Assembly: GCA_034620365.1 (NCBI GenBank)
Contig: JAQGEQ010000031.1
Location: forward strand, 1 to 64,000
Length of the DNA: 64,000 bases
Reading direction: 5' to 3'
From: Pegea sp. RAD2-039
Lineage: Eukaryota > Chordata > Thaliacea > Salpida > Salpidae
In this document: one piece after another, positions 11,146-23,068 of the stretch
How the letters are laid out: every line of letters starts with the position of its first letter
Position numbering within the stretch: the stretch's first letter is position 1
Translations under genes and position numbers: made by a program
Notes under the pieces: generated by a model
Database searches by the model: none
What the model was told of the DNA's origin: nothing
Seen by the model: the letters and a program-made list of their open reading frames with translations, nothing else

Positions 11146-12433
11146 TATTTTTAAAATTTAAAAAATGATAATTTTACAAAACAGAAACTTTTAACAAATT
11201 ATGAAAAATTACAAAATTATTTTATTTGTCAGAAAATTTGTGTATTTCAAAATTTTTAATTTAAAGAATATTTAGATTCTGTCAATGTTGAAAAAGTCTG
11301 CAAGTTTTTATTTTGACTTTTTAGAATAGAAATTAAAATAATAATGAAATAGCTGCTGCATCTATGTATTCTATGTTTATAATAAAGTCGAACACTTGTA
11401 AACCAATCTGTGGTTGCCTGGTTACCAGTAGTTCAATATTTCTATTAGTTTTGTCGCCATGTAGACGACTCCAAATTAATATATGTCTTAAAAGATACTT
11501 TATTTGACTTTCATTTGATCTTTCGGTCATACTATATATAAAATAACTTAAGTTTAGTGTTTGTCTGCTCCAACTCAAATTTTATGGTAAACTGAAACTT
11601 TTAGTAATTTACTGAAAACTCACAAAAAATTTAATTATATTAATTTCTAATAAAGTTTACAAAGTTAATAAAAATGATCTGATTATAATTATTTGGTAAA
11701 CGATTATTTTTAAAAGAATTTATTTTTTTTGTTTTTATGGAAAGAAGATTTGATAAAATAAATTTAAATAATTTTATTTTTGTAGCTTTTATTTTCTTAA
11801 ATATCATGAACCCTGAATCTATAACTTTTAACTTACAATATATTTTGATGTTAATCATGTTTGTTTATCTAAAATATTTATTTGTTTTTATTATGATATG
11901 ATCTAGAATCTATTTGTTTATTTTAAATGAAATTAAAACTTTTTGTGAAATGATTTCTTTAATAATAAGTAATTGTAAATTAGAAAACTGATTAATATTA
12001 ACTAATTAATTGATAATTGTTAGTTACTAGTTGTTTATGTTAAATAGAATTTAATTTATTTGTTTATATAAAAACTATTTACTTCATTTGATTTTTCACT
12101 GAAAACTAATCAAACTAATTTTCAAGTTAAAGTCGAATATTCAGTTTCAAATGTTTTGTAAGACTTGTTTTGAAATTACTTTAAATATCTAATTAAAGGT
12201 GCCGGGAATCGATTTGTTTATATTAAACGCGCGCTCTATCATCTCAGCTACATTTTAGCAACTATTTTTACCAATAATCTTTAATTGTTCACTCTGCTGA
12301 TACATTTTGTTTTAAAACTCAAATTCCTTTTTACAATTTACAGTTTCTTTTATTTTTTAACAGCAGTTCACTAATTTGTTTTCTTGATATCTAGAATAAT
12401 GAGCAATCAGGTAATCCTGAAACGCTCTTATCA
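11146..12433. repeat. spacer A, copy 3
   Basis: Homologous to 801-2216 but shorter at the right end, where the sequence jumps from ctttttacaatttacag to a truncated 5' flank of Tyr copy 8. The small frames at 11333-11578 and 11640-11858 are repeat shadows. Confidence 0.85.
12197..12256 (-). pseudogene. decayed tRNA-Ala, copy 3
   Basis: Same truncated 60-nt form as at 1848 and 7670. Confidence 0.8.
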
Positions 12434-12517
12434 CCTTCGATAGCTCAGTTGGTAGAGCGGTGGACTGTAGCGTGCATAGAAATCCATAGGTCGCTGGTTC
12501 GAATCCGGCTCGAAGGA
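12434..12517 (+). tRNA. trnY(gua): tRNA-Tyr(GUA) with intron, copy 8
   Basis: Exons are identical to the other copies. The intron has one change (cgtgcatagaa). This is the last array member: downstream sequence is unrelated to spacers A and B, so the array ends here. Confidence 0.97.
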
Positions 12518-14360
12518 TATTTTCAAGTTTTTTTAATAAAAAACTGTTAGTTCGTTTTTAATTTAAGGTGAAGTTATATTAGCTGTAATTAAAAGAAAGT
12601 AAATCGAGTGATGTTCAAATAATATGTAGTTTTAAACAAGGTAAATTTTATAAAATGATTATCAAATTCATTAAATACCTTTTTTTAATTCTACTTAAAT
12701 ATAGATTTAGTGGAATAAAAACTTTATAAATAAAGTTTCAGTTTGTTATGAATGATAATAATAATAGGGTAACCAAGGGTAGAATTTCTTTTTATTGCTA
12801 CATCACAGTCTATCAACTCTTTCAAAGTGTTGTTTGAAAATTTAGTTTGCTTATCAAATGATATTTGTCATTTCCTTCAATGTTTATCATATACAAATTT
12901 TATCTAAAATTTATTCTCAGATTTACATCAATGATGTTAATTTGAGATGTTAAAGACCTTTCTTTTCGTTCCGAATGTTTTGTGTTTGCTAAAAAGCTGT
13001 AGAATTTACCACCTGCAACTTTGCGTTCAGTAAATAGATGAATTATAGAAACTATATTAAAAAACAAATAATTTTTTACTGATAAATCATATTTTCAATT
13101 TTTGATTTTGAAATTCGTTGATATTTAATTTAGAATTTTTATAAAACTGAAAATTTTTTTAGTTAAAAAATGTCTTTATCTGTTTAATAATTCAAAAAGA
13201 AGATTACTTCCGGTTCTACATCAATTCATTGATACAAAGTTGATGTAAATCTCAAATTTAAAAAAATCCAAATTTTTCTTCTCAATCTAAATAATAAATT
13301 AGAAAAAGCTTTCGAATCAATTCAAAAATATTTTTTTAAATTGTAACCAATATTCTTGTTGGCAACTTTTTAAAAATAATTTCAAACTTTCAAGTGTTTG
13401 TCTGCAACATTGAGTTGTATGACGTCATGGGTCGAGATACAACTGCTGATTGTCAAATCTAAACAAAAACCAAAAACTTATTTCTTTTGTCAGTTACAAC
13501 ATTAAAAAAAAAGTCTCAAGCTGTTTTAAAGTTTAAAGTTTACTTCAGTTGTTATCAAGATATTTAGTAAACACTTAATATCTGTTTAATTAGGTTATTT
13601 TTCTGATTTAATTGCCTGATTTAGAAATTTATTAAAATTAGCAATTATTCTTTCAATCTATAAATATTATTTCAAAGTTCATTATTCAAGAACTTTTCTC
13701 CTAACTTCAAACTTCAACTTTTCAGCCACTAGTAGCGCTATTGGTCAGCTTTATAGCATTCACTATTGCGAAATTTTCCTTTTAACATTTGCAGCAATTA
13801 CTGACAGCAAAGGTTACTCAATTGAGTATCCATTATTTTGTTGAATTTAGCCTTTAGAATTTTACTTTACGAGAAGCTTTAATCAAAACTATTAATAATT
13901 AATGAAAGTTTTAAAGTTTTATGAAAGTTTTTTTTTTCTATCAAAAAATTGATTAAATTATTTTTTAGATCATTTAAATAATAATCATCATTAAAAACTG
14001 TTTAATTTTTTTTTTAGAAACATTTTTATCCAAATATTTATTTAAATTACATAAAATTTTTTAAAATTTTCATTTTCATGACTGCTGTCAGCACTTTCTG
14101 AGAAAAATTGATTAAACATTAAATTAAATATTAATGAAAATAAGTTGTCTTCTGCAAATAGAAAGGTGTTTTGCTGACATCACATTCTATTTCAAATCTT
14201 GAAATATTTATTGAAATTTGTTTTAAACTAAAAAGAATTAAAATTTTTTTCAAAAAAACGAAAATAATTTTTAACTTTTTTTTTAACATCTTAGAAGAAA
14301 ATTAAACGCCTCCTATCTTTTTTTTGTTTTTAGAACTTTTAATCCTTTAATCACGAAGCG
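12518..14360. other. AT-rich spacer upstream of the sugar transporter
   Basis: No gene, tRNA or clear repeat seen. The first TGACGTCA palindrome of the window is at about 13430. It presumably contains the promoter of the + strand transporter, but I see no convincing core element. Confidence 0.5.
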
Positions 14361-17300
14361 ATGACTCATCACAAAGATGAAATCATTGATTTAAATAACA
14401 ACGATTTAGATCAAAAATCAGAAAATTCAGTTTGTATCTCTGAAAATAATAAAGACAAATCAATTTATACTAAAAAGTAAACTAATTTCCTACTGAAAAT
14501 CATTTTAAACTTCCTTATTACGTCATAGACAACGACGCGCGACTATCTACTGTTTAACTGCTACGCTTGCTGCTTTCCAAATCGGTTTTAGTTTTGGATT
14601 TAGCTCAGCTGTTTCTGATGAGTTAAAAAACAACCGCCAGGTGGCGCTAGAGATGGATGTTTTTACTTTTTCATGGTTCTCAGTGAGTTTTTATCATTTT
14701 TTTGATCTTCTTTTTAATCTTTCTGATCCTAAAGAGCATTATCACCGCTGCTGCAATCTTTGGGTCACTAATATCTGTTGTTTCAATGAAAAAAATTGGA
14801 AAGAAAAGAACTATCGGCGCGTGTTACATATTCTTCATTATCGGATGGGTGCTGATCTGTGAGTCATCTTCCCTCAAAATCCTTTTCATCGGAAGAGTCT
14901 TTACTGGATTCGGAGTCGGAGTCGGATTTTCTGTGATTCCAGTGAGGAATTATTTCAATTTTACAAATTTTTAAATATGGGAGAAAAAGTTCAAACGAAT
15001 TGATTTATTTATAAAATTTTAGCTTTATATTGGTGAGGTTGCTCCGGTATTCATCCGCGGTGTTCTTGGAACTATTTTCAACGCTGTAGTCGCTTTTGGA
15101 ATCCCTTCCGCGTATTTGGTTTCTGTTTATGTAAAGTGGAAGATAGTCGCTTTATTTGGAATAATTTCAGGTGAGCAAAACTCGGCTGTTACCACATGAA
15201 TGACGTCATAATTATTTGATTCTTATCAAATTATTGATTCTAAAATTACATGACAACAATTCAATCATGACGTCATTATTTCAGCTGTTATCGGCGCCTT
15301 TTCTTCTTTTTTCTTAATTGAAAGTCCATTTTGGTTATCAAAAGTGGGAAAAGTGAAAGAAGCCAGAAAAGTCTTTACAAGTTTATTAGATGATGACGAA
15401 GAAGAAATTAAAATACGGATTAAAGAGTTGCAAACTAAAAAATCAAAATTTGAAGTTTATTTTTGTAATTTAAATATTAAGTTTTGATATTTTTTCGGAT
15501 TATAATTTTTCAGATAAAGTTGTTGACTGAAAAACGTGTCTACAAGCCAGTGATGTTGGTTTTACTCTTCAGCATGCTTCAACAACTCTCAGGAATCAAT
15601 GGAGTTCTTTTCAACATCCATTTCATCTTTAAATCCGTCAATTTTTCAAATGGTATTGAAACCTGACAATTGAAACAACGAAATGACGTTTACTTCTTCC
15701 AGAAAATCTTGCTTCGATATTCGTTGGCAGCGTTCAAGTTATAGTCTTGTTGCTAGCAGCTAAATTAATGGATGTTAAAGGAAGAAGAACAATGATGTTA
15801 ATATCAAGTTTTGGAGCTTGTTGCTGCCTCCTAGTGTTGGGAACTTGTTTATTTTTTACATCTGAACCAAACACTATTACTGAAGTTAATATGACATCAA
15901 ATATCACTGAGATATCGATCCAAGACACTGATGCTACCAGTAAGATCTTTAGATTTATTTAAGATATTCTTGAAGTAAATATTGAAATGTCGAATTTCGG
16001 AATTTTTTAGCCTCTTTCACTGCTTGGTTGGCGTTGATTACTTCAGTTTTTTACATCATCTTCTTCGCCTTGGGTCTGGGGCCTGTTCCTTTCATCCTCC
16101 TTGGGGAGTTGATTCCGATCCAACTAAATGAAATTGTTGGAGGATTCGCATCCGTGATGAATAATCTCACTTCTCTGCTTGTGATCCAATCATTTCTACA
16201 AGTTTCAGTGAGTTTCTGTTTGTTGAGTTTCTGTTTGTTGGGTTTCTGTTTGTTGAGTTTCTGTTTGTTGGATTTATGTTTGTTGAGTTTCTGTTTGTTG
16301 AGTTTCTGTTTGTTGGGTTTCTGTTTGTTGAGTTTCTGTTTGTTGAGTTTCTGTTTGTTGAGTTTCTGTTTGTTGGATTTATGTTTGTTGAGTTTCTGTT
16401 TGTTCAGTTTCTGTTTGTTGGGTTTCAGTTTGTTGGGTTTCTGTTTGCTGAGTTTCTGTTTGTTGGGTTTCTGTTTGTTGAGTTTCTGTTTGTTGAGTTT
16501 CTGCTTGTTGAGTTTCTGTTTGTTGAGTTTCTGTTTGTTGAGTTTCTGTTTGTTGAGTTTCTGTTTGTTGGATTTATGTTTGTTGAGTTTCTGTTTGTTG
16601 GGTTTCTGTTTGTTGAGTTTCTGTTTGTTGAGTTTCTGTTTGTTGAGTTTCTGTTTGTTGGGTTTCTGTTTGTTGGGTTTCTCTTTATTGGGTTTCTGTG
16701 AGTTTCTGTTTGTTGAGTTTCTGTTTGCTGAGTTTCTGTTTGTTGGGTTTCTGTTTGTTGAGTTTCTGTTTGTTGAGTTTCTGTTTGTTGAGTTTCTGCT
16801 TGTTGAGTTTCTGTTTGTTGATTTTCTGCTTGTTGGGTTTCTGTTTGTTGAGTTTCTGTTTGTTGAGTTTCTGTTTGTTGGGTTTCAGTTTGTTGGGTTT
16901 CTGTTTGCTGAGTTTCTGTTTGTTGGGTTTCTGTTTGTTGAGTTTCTGTTTGTTGGGTTTCTGTTTGTTGGGTTTCTGTTTGTTGGGTTTCTGTTTGTTG
17001 AGTTTCTGTTTGTTGGGTTTCTGTTTGTTGAGTTTCTGTTTGTTGAGTTTCTGTTTGTTGAGTTTCTGTTTGTTGAGTTTCTGCTTGTTGAGTTTCTGTT
17101 TGTTGAGTTTCTGTTTGTTGAGTTTCTGTTTGTTGAGTTTCTGTTTGTTGAGTTTCTGTTTGTTGGATTTCTGTTTGTTGGGTTTCTGTTTGTTAGGTTT
17201 CTGTTTGTTGGATTTCTATTTGTTGAGTTTCTGTTTGTTGGGTTTCTGTTTTTGGGTTTCTGTTTGTTGAGTTTCTGTTTGTTGGGTTTCTGTTTTTGGG

Positions 17301-17795
17301 TTTCTGTTTGTTGGGTTTCTGTTTGTTGATTTTCTGCTTGTTGGGTTTCTGCTTGTTGGGTTTCTGTTTGTTGGGTTTCTGTTTGTTGGGTTTCAGTTTG
17401 TTGGGTTTCTGTTTGTTGAGTTTCTGTTTGTTGGGTTTCTGTTTGTTGGGTTTCTGTTTGCTGAGTTTCTGTTTGTTGAGTTTCTGCTTGTTGAGTTTCT
17501 GTTTGTTGGGTTTCTGTTTGTTGGGTTTCAGTTTGTTGGGTTTCTGTTTGTTGAGTTTCTGTTTGTTGAGTTTCTGTTTGTTGACTGATCTTGTTGTTGT
17601 TTTCAGGAGATTTTCGGTATTTCTGTAGTTTTCTGGATCTATGCGTCCTTCACCGCTTCCTGTTTTCTGTTCACTTTTTATTTTTTGCCGGAAGTGAAAG
17701 GAAAGACATTTGAAGAAATTCAAAAGTTATTTGATGAAGATGAAGATGAAAAAGAAGAAATTCAGTTTGAAGAAGACACATTTATCACTGTTTGA
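14361..17795 (+). CDS. SLC2A: GLUT/SLC2-family facilitated sugar transporter (9 exons, 518 aa)
   Basis: Exons 14361-14476, 14529-14682, 14735-14941, 15023-15170, 15285-15454, 15514-15652, 15703-15939, 16011-16207 and 17607-17795 join in phase to 519 codons including TGA. The product is a twelve-helix major facilitator superfamily protein expected to carry hexoses passively across a membrane. Seen motifs: GRVFTGFGVGVGFSVIP followed by YIGEVAP (about 137-167), ESPFW after helix 6, QQLSGIN (288-294), the MDVKGRR loop (334-340), GLGPVPFILLGELIP (412-426), and PEVKGKTFEEI near the C-terminus. The first loop reads KKIGKKRT, a degenerate version of the usual D-x-x-G-R-R. QLSGIN with PEVKGKT fixes the family; the exact class (GLUT8/trehalose-transporter-like) is a guess. 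The N-terminal 38 residues are acidic and polar. Introns are 50-114 nt except the last (1399 nt, nearly all minisatellite). Intron 5 uses a weak donor (gtttat), chosen because it alone keeps phase. Confidence 0.93.
16208..17584 (+). repeat. 15-bp minisatellite filling intron 8 of the transporter
   Basis: About 90 tandem units of gagtttctgtttgtt (variants ggg, gat, gct) begin exactly at the 5' splice site gtgagtttctg and end ~20 nt before the acceptor. As the unit is 5 codons long, all three forward frames and one reverse frame stay open for hundreds of codons and give hydrophobic pseudo-proteins. A second donor-like gtgagtttctg occurs inside at about 16699. Confidence 0.97.
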
Positions 17796-19487
17796 ATTTT
17801 CAATTTAAAAACTTTTCTTACAAATTAATAACAAATTTATTTTTTAATACAAATTTTTTTAATGAAGTTTTTTTTCAAATCAAATCAAAGATTGAAGATT
17901 TTGTTGAAAGTAACATGCAGCATAAAACTTTTTACTTTATTTACTTCATTTGATAATTTATTTAAAAAGTTTATGTTGACGAAGCTTAGACGAAGCATCT
18001 GAGACAGTTTATAGATCAAATTTGTTTTTAGTTCATTTATTTAGAAAACAAAATTGCTTTTCAATCCATATCAACTTACTTATTATATCTTCTGGATATT
18101 CTAATTTTAATATTTAACTTAAGTAGAAAAAGAGTTTTAATCTTAACATTTGCTTTTTAATTTGAAATATCTTGCTACAAGTGCTAATACTACAAAAAAT
18201 GCAAGTCTTAACCATCTACTGAAGTATATTAGTAACTTTTCCATGACCTTATCACCTTATCTTTGTTAGATGCAGCTTTGAAATTCATCTAAAGTGACAA
18301 TTAGAGAAAAATTATTTGTTCATCTAACTCAAATCTCTTATAGCGTAGGTAAATAATAAAAATAAACACTATTTTTTCAATTATTTATCTTTAAACCAAT
18401 TATAGGAAGTATAATTTGGATCATTATAACAGAAATAAAATCTTTTTATGTAAATAGCTTCAAGTCAGTAACAAACAATAGAAGAAAATTATGAAGATGC
18501 CAACTTAATTTATAAATTGTATTTTCTATTAATTTGTAAGAAATATAAAACTTTTGCAAAGTTGTTATTTACAAAGCAGCTTCTTTACAAGGAATATCAA
18601 AAGTTAGATAAGTATTTTTTATGATTATATTTTATTAAACTAACTTCTTATCTTATGAGTTATTTCTTAAAATTTTCGAATCAAAGAATTATATGTTTAA
18701 ACAATTTATATTTAAGAATATCAACCAATAAAATTAAAGAAAAGAGTTGATAAAAATACAACTAAACTTTTTTAAGTTTTAAAGTTATAAAATATCAAAC
18801 AAATAATTGATTTTTTCCAAAGTTTGTTTCTATAATTGCTTTTTGCAACCATTCACATGTATATACGAATAATTTTTTGATTAGGAAATATATTTATTTA
18901 GTTTCATCTTTTTTTTAAATATTTTGTGATTTATGAAAAATATTGAATTTATTTCGAAAAGTAAAAAAACTTATAAGAAATTTTAAACTATAAATTTAAT
19001 TTTAAACAGAATCAAAATAACTTTCAATTGCAAAAAGCATTTTCTATTTTAAAAAACACTTAAAAAATTTGTGAAGAAATAAATATAATTTATAATAGTT
19101 CTAATTTATAATAATTTATAATTAGATCATTTAATCAGTAATATTCAAAATTTATAACATTTTATAAAAGTTACAACTGCTGTTAAGGACTTGAGCTTGT
19201 CACGTTTCGTTGCCACAGCAAGAATACAATAGACAGTAAATCCATCATCTACATGACACAAAGCTAAAAGTTTCAACATCAGCCTAAAACAACTTGATTC
19301 ATTTGTTAGTAATTAAATTTATTTATTATAATTATCTACTAAATTTTCATCTGCTACAATTGCTTGATCTAATTAAGTTTGGTTTTAATGTAAATCTTTG
19401 TTTAGTAATTTAAAAATATAAAAAAAACAATACAATAAGTTACTGATTTTTCATTTATAATTTTTACAACAAAAGTTACAAAAATAG
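17796..19487. other. AT-rich spacer, no gene seen
   Basis: Downstream of the transporter stop. An AATAAA occurs at about 18434, far from the stop. No TGACGTCA, no tRNA and no sizeable open frame. Confidence 0.5.
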
Positions 19488-19552
19488 GGGCCTGTCCAAA
19501 CCCAAGACCTCTCGCACCTACATCGAGAACCATACCCCTAAACCAACGACTT
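19488..19552 (-). pseudogene. tRNA-Pro pseudogene
   Basis: Matches tRNA-Pro across the D-arm (cataccccta), anticodon arm and the acctctcgcacc block. The anticodon region is mutated (ctacatcga for cccaaagcg), part of the T-arm is deleted and the acceptor stem is broken. Confidence 0.85.
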
Positions 19553-19947
19553 ATTCAAGTTGGTGATATCAAAATCACAAATCTACAGCTTCTAAATTAG
19601 ATCCTATCTCAGCTGATTTGAATGAAACAGTAAAGTTTTAAAACAACTCATTTCCTTTTAATTGTCAAAAAAACTTTCCAAAGTTAGTTTTGATTCTTAT
19701 CTTTTAATTAAATTAATCTGTTACGTTATCAAAAGATTAAGATGTATAAACTTGCTGCTTTAAATCAAAAAGTTGGTTAGAGTCTAACTAGGACATCTTC
19801 CATCAATTATTTGTCGACTAGAATTATGGAACTGCTCTAAAATAAGATACAAATTTGCTTGGCTTCATTTTATTAAAAATTGATTTCGGAAATTATTTCA
19901 AACTAAAAGTATTGAGTAAAAATTTGAGAAAATTAGAGTCTAACATC

Positions 19948-19963
19948 GGGGGTGTAGCTCAGA

Positions 19964-19998
<35 letters not shown>

Positions 19999-20020
19999 GG
20001 ATCGATGCCCGGCACCTCCA
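19948..20020 (+). tRNA. trnA(agc): tRNA-Ala(AGC)
   Basis: The 73-nt gene has a perfect anticodon stem CGCGC/GCGCG, anticodon AGC and T-loop with gatcgatg, followed by a T7 terminator at 20021. It is the best-preserved Ala copy of the window. Confidence 0.96.
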
Positions 20021-20404
20021 TTTTTTTGGAAGCAAACATTAAACTTGATAGATTAGTAGAATTTTAATCTTAACTGTGAGTTATAAATGACTCACAAAAT
20101 CATTTTGACAACTGTATAATTTTGTAGAACACAATCCATTGAATATTGGTAAGCACTTTTCTAGTAGAAATTTAATAAACAATTTGAAGAAGTCTCAAGT
20201 AAATGTAAGAAGAGAATTTACTTTTGAGCTACAACTAGAAAATTACTTTCAGTTTTAAAAACGATTTTTTTCAAAACTTTTAAAACCCTATTTTCTTTGG
20301 TTTTTTATTTAATTGAAAGTGTACTTGTGAAGGGCTAGTTCATAATCAGTTTGATATTAAAATTTCAAACTATTAGTTGCTCAATCTACCATTGATTGAA
20401 TAAG

Positions 20405-20430
20405 CAGGATCAATACCCGGCACTTTCAGC
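20405..20430 (+). pseudogene. tRNA-Ala 3'-end fragment
   Basis: The stretch aggatcaatacccggcactt resembles the T-arm and acceptor end of the neighbouring tRNA-Ala. Only about a third of a tRNA remains. Confidence 0.45.
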
Positions 20431-20589
20431 TTTTGTCAATCTTCTTCAATGCTGGTTGGGTTCATTTTTTGACACTAATTTATTTAATTTGATTTGTAAA
20501 TTATATTTTTAATTTTTCTAATATCACTTAGAAGTAACCGTTCCACATTCTTCATATTTTTATTACTGGATTCAATTGTACGAATTTCT

Positions 20590-20850
20590 TTAAAACTTTA
20601 CATTTGTGTTGCTTGGTACTGAAGTATCTATTAGTAAACACATTTTGCTGTTTGTATCTTCTATAAAAACATCTGTAACAAGGTCTACTAGATCTAATTT
20701 CTCAGTTGCATTGATCTCAAGGTCCCAGAGTATTTGCGTCATTTTATTTTCCATCACTAGTTCAGCGATATGTTTGGGATGTTTATTAGTTGCATAAGTA
20801 TGATTATATTCGGCTAAAACGAATAACAATCTTAAATATAAGATGGATGC
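20590..20850 (-). mobile_element. C-terminal relic of a LINE-like reverse transcriptase ORF
   Basis: The - strand frame encodes words such as QILWDLEIN, then LIDTSVPSNTNVKF and a stop. This resembles the tail of reverse-transcriptase polyproteins common in animal non-LTR elements (typically ILWD...TDR...RPDI...LIDxAVPxDxNV). The RPDI part is altered (DLVTDVFI), there is no catalytic domain, and the frame upstream runs into tRNA-Pro sequence. It is a dead fragment; family assignment is from memory of the motif only. Confidence 0.55.
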
Positions 20851-20875
20851 AATACTAGACTTTTTACCAAAATAA

Positions 20876-20947
20876 GGGCTCGTCCGGGATTTGAACCCGG
20901 GACCTCTCGCACCCAAAGCGAGAATCATACCCCTAGACCAACGAGCC
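20876..20947 (-). tRNA. trnP(ugg): tRNA-Pro(UGG)
   Basis: The 72-nt gene has a fully paired acceptor (GGCTCGT/ACGAGCC). The 3' flank on its own strand shares tactagactttttaccaaaa with the tRNA-Pro at 52597, indicating a duplicated gene or a conserved terminator region. Confidence 0.97.
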
Positions 20948-22255
20948 GCCAATGTTTGTGAAATCAATTTCAATATTTTAATTAAACTGTATTTTATCAG
21001 TGTAGTACTTCACTATTACCATGTTTGTAAAATGTTTATTGAAATGCCATTGAAACAACTTTATGTGACCGCAAAGTAAACTTCAAATTTTCAATTATTA
21101 AATAATTTTGATTTTCTGTGTAGCTTTTGTAACAAGTCAAGTTAGAAGCTTCAAAATTTTATATTAAATACCTTAAAGGTTATTTAAATGTTATTCCACC
21201 TCTAATTAAGTAGAATTTTAAAAAGTGTTTAATGAATATGATAGTTATGTTATAAACGTTGCACAATTTTAAAAGATGTATTTTCCAAAAGTTTAACAAA
21301 TAATTACAGTCTTTTTGTAATATTCTATTTTTAGAATTATTTAAATTTAAAGTATTTAGAAATTAGTAAAATTTATCGTAAATATTTCTGTTATAATAAG
21401 AACAAGTTTTATCAAAAAAATTATTTAATATAGTTTGATTATAAAGTAAGAAAACTAATAAGACACAAAAAATTTTTTAAATTTTTAATTTAGTGACTTT
21501 AGTCTAAAACTTATGTAATCAATATTTGAAAATATCATTTTATAATTAAAACTTAAATTATAAATGAAGTCATGATTAAAGTTTTAAATTTTTGTTTATT
21601 TGAAATTATTCTTGTAGAAAAGTTGCAACAACTGAATTTATATTATCTCTTTTTACATTGAAGTTTTTATTCAACTTTTAAAATAAGTTTTTTTATAAAA
21701 AGATTTAAAAATGAAAAAAGTTTATTTTAAGAAGTATTTTTTAATAAACTTCTTCATATAAATACAAATCACAAGAAAATTATTTGAAATATTTTGAAAC
21801 GTCGCTACAATCAGTAAACTATTTAATAAAATACTCAAGATGAAAACTGATCAACAGGACACTTCTGGTACCCTAAGAATCCGTCAAAACCCTGGACTCC
21901 ATTTTGAAATATAAGTTTCAAATGATTATAGATATTTTAAGATATAAGTTTTCTATCTTATTAATCTTATTAAAAGTTTGGTTTCTTTTATCTGCATTTA
22001 AATTAATTATTTTTATGTTTTTTAATGTTTTGAATCTTACATCTGAAACAAAAGAATTTCGTTCAAATTTGAAAAGCTGCGAAAAAATTACAGAACTATT
22101 TTGGACTTTTAAAAAAGTTTTATTTTTTGAAAACTACTTACGTTGTTTAAAACTACATATTATTTGAACATCACCCAATTTAACTTACAGCTAAAATAAC
22201 TTCATCTTAAATTTAAAACGAAATAAAAGTCTTTTATTAAAAAAACTTGAAAATA
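20948..22255. other. AT-rich spacer, no gene seen
   Basis: Only low-complexity frames occur (for example 21904-22167 +), rich in Ile/Leu/Phe/Lys as expected from AT-rich DNA. I do not call them. Confidence 0.45.
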
Positions 22256-22339
22256 TCCTTCGAGCCGGATTCGAACCAGCGACCTATGGATTTCTATGTA
22301 CGCTACAGTCCACCGCTCTACCAACTGAGCTATCGAAGG
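22256..22339 (-). tRNA. trnY(gua): tRNA-Tyr(GUA) with intron, copy 9
   Basis: The same 84-nt gene and 11-nt intron as in the array, but inverted and ~10 kb away. It retains the array's 5' flank (22340-22508). Confidence 0.97.
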
Positions 22340-22508
22340 TGATAAGAGCGTTTCAGTATTACCAGATTGCTCATTATTCTAGATATCAAGAAAACAAATT
22401 AGTGAACTGCTCTTAAAATATAAAAGCAAAAAAGTGAATTGCTTAAAGCATTAGTTGATTTTTTATCTGAGACAAACAACAAGCAGAATAAGAAATTGAG
22501 ATTTTAAA
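22340..22508 (-). repeat. dispersed copy of the tRNA-Tyr 5' flank
   Basis: Reverse complement of about 2050-2216 (caaattagtgaactgctctt, ctgagacaaacaacaag, aataagaaattgagatttta). Homology stops near 22508. The transferred unit was therefore flank plus tRNA, not the 3' spacer. Confidence 0.85.
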
Positions 22509-22995
22509 CTTAATCAAAATAGATATAAATTTTTTCGAGTTTAGATAATTATTAAAGCTAAGTTAAAAATTTAAATATTTTTGAAAATAAATATTAATAA
22601 TTAATTAATCAGATTATTTAATAAACTTGCTTCAATTGTTTCAAGCTTTTAATGTCTTCTAGAAAAAATTTAAATCTTATTTCTACTCTTCAACTGGTTA
22701 CAAGACTGACGGATTAACCAATAATATCCTTTTATATTCTTTATATCAATTACGCAAAGATTATTTGTGACAATTCACAGTTTTATGAGATTAAACATCA
22801 GATGAAAATCTTAAGATGACAATTTCAGCTTTGAAAAGTATTTTATACAAAATTAAAACTTAAACGAGTAGAAAATAATTGTTAAAAACATTTTGTTGAA
22901 ATTATTTAATGTTTAAGTAATAAAAAAAATCTTGTTGACTTTTAATCAAAGTTTATATTTAAATATTTTTCAATATTTAAAGTAAAAAAAAAAGC

Positions 22996-23068
22996 CGCCC
23001 GATGAGGGACTTGAACCCGCGACCGTTGGATTAAAAGTCCAACGCTCTACCGACTGAGCTAACTGGGC
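22996..23068 (-). tRNA. trnK(uuu): tRNA-Lys(UUU), slightly degenerate
   Basis: The 73-nt body has anticodon TTT and a good anticodon stem (GTTGGAC side). Mismatches are visible in the acceptor (A-C at pair 5) and in the T-stem (GCGGG/CCCTC, C-T). It may be functional or drifting. Confidence 0.75.

Noticed and set aside
16028..17329. 433-residue + strand open frame (and nested 141-, 190- and 110-residue frames)
   Set aside because: Only its first ~60 codons are transporter exon 8. The rest is 15-bp minisatellite in the intron, open in every forward frame because the unit is a multiple of three.
17193..17723. 176-residue - strand frame of Asn-Lys-Gln-Lys-Pro repeats
   Set aside because: Antisense of the same minisatellite plus transporter exon 9.
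20590..20973. 127-residue intact protein gene
   Set aside because: Its N-terminal third is read across tRNA-Pro, and the rest is a truncated LINE-like tail with altered motifs.
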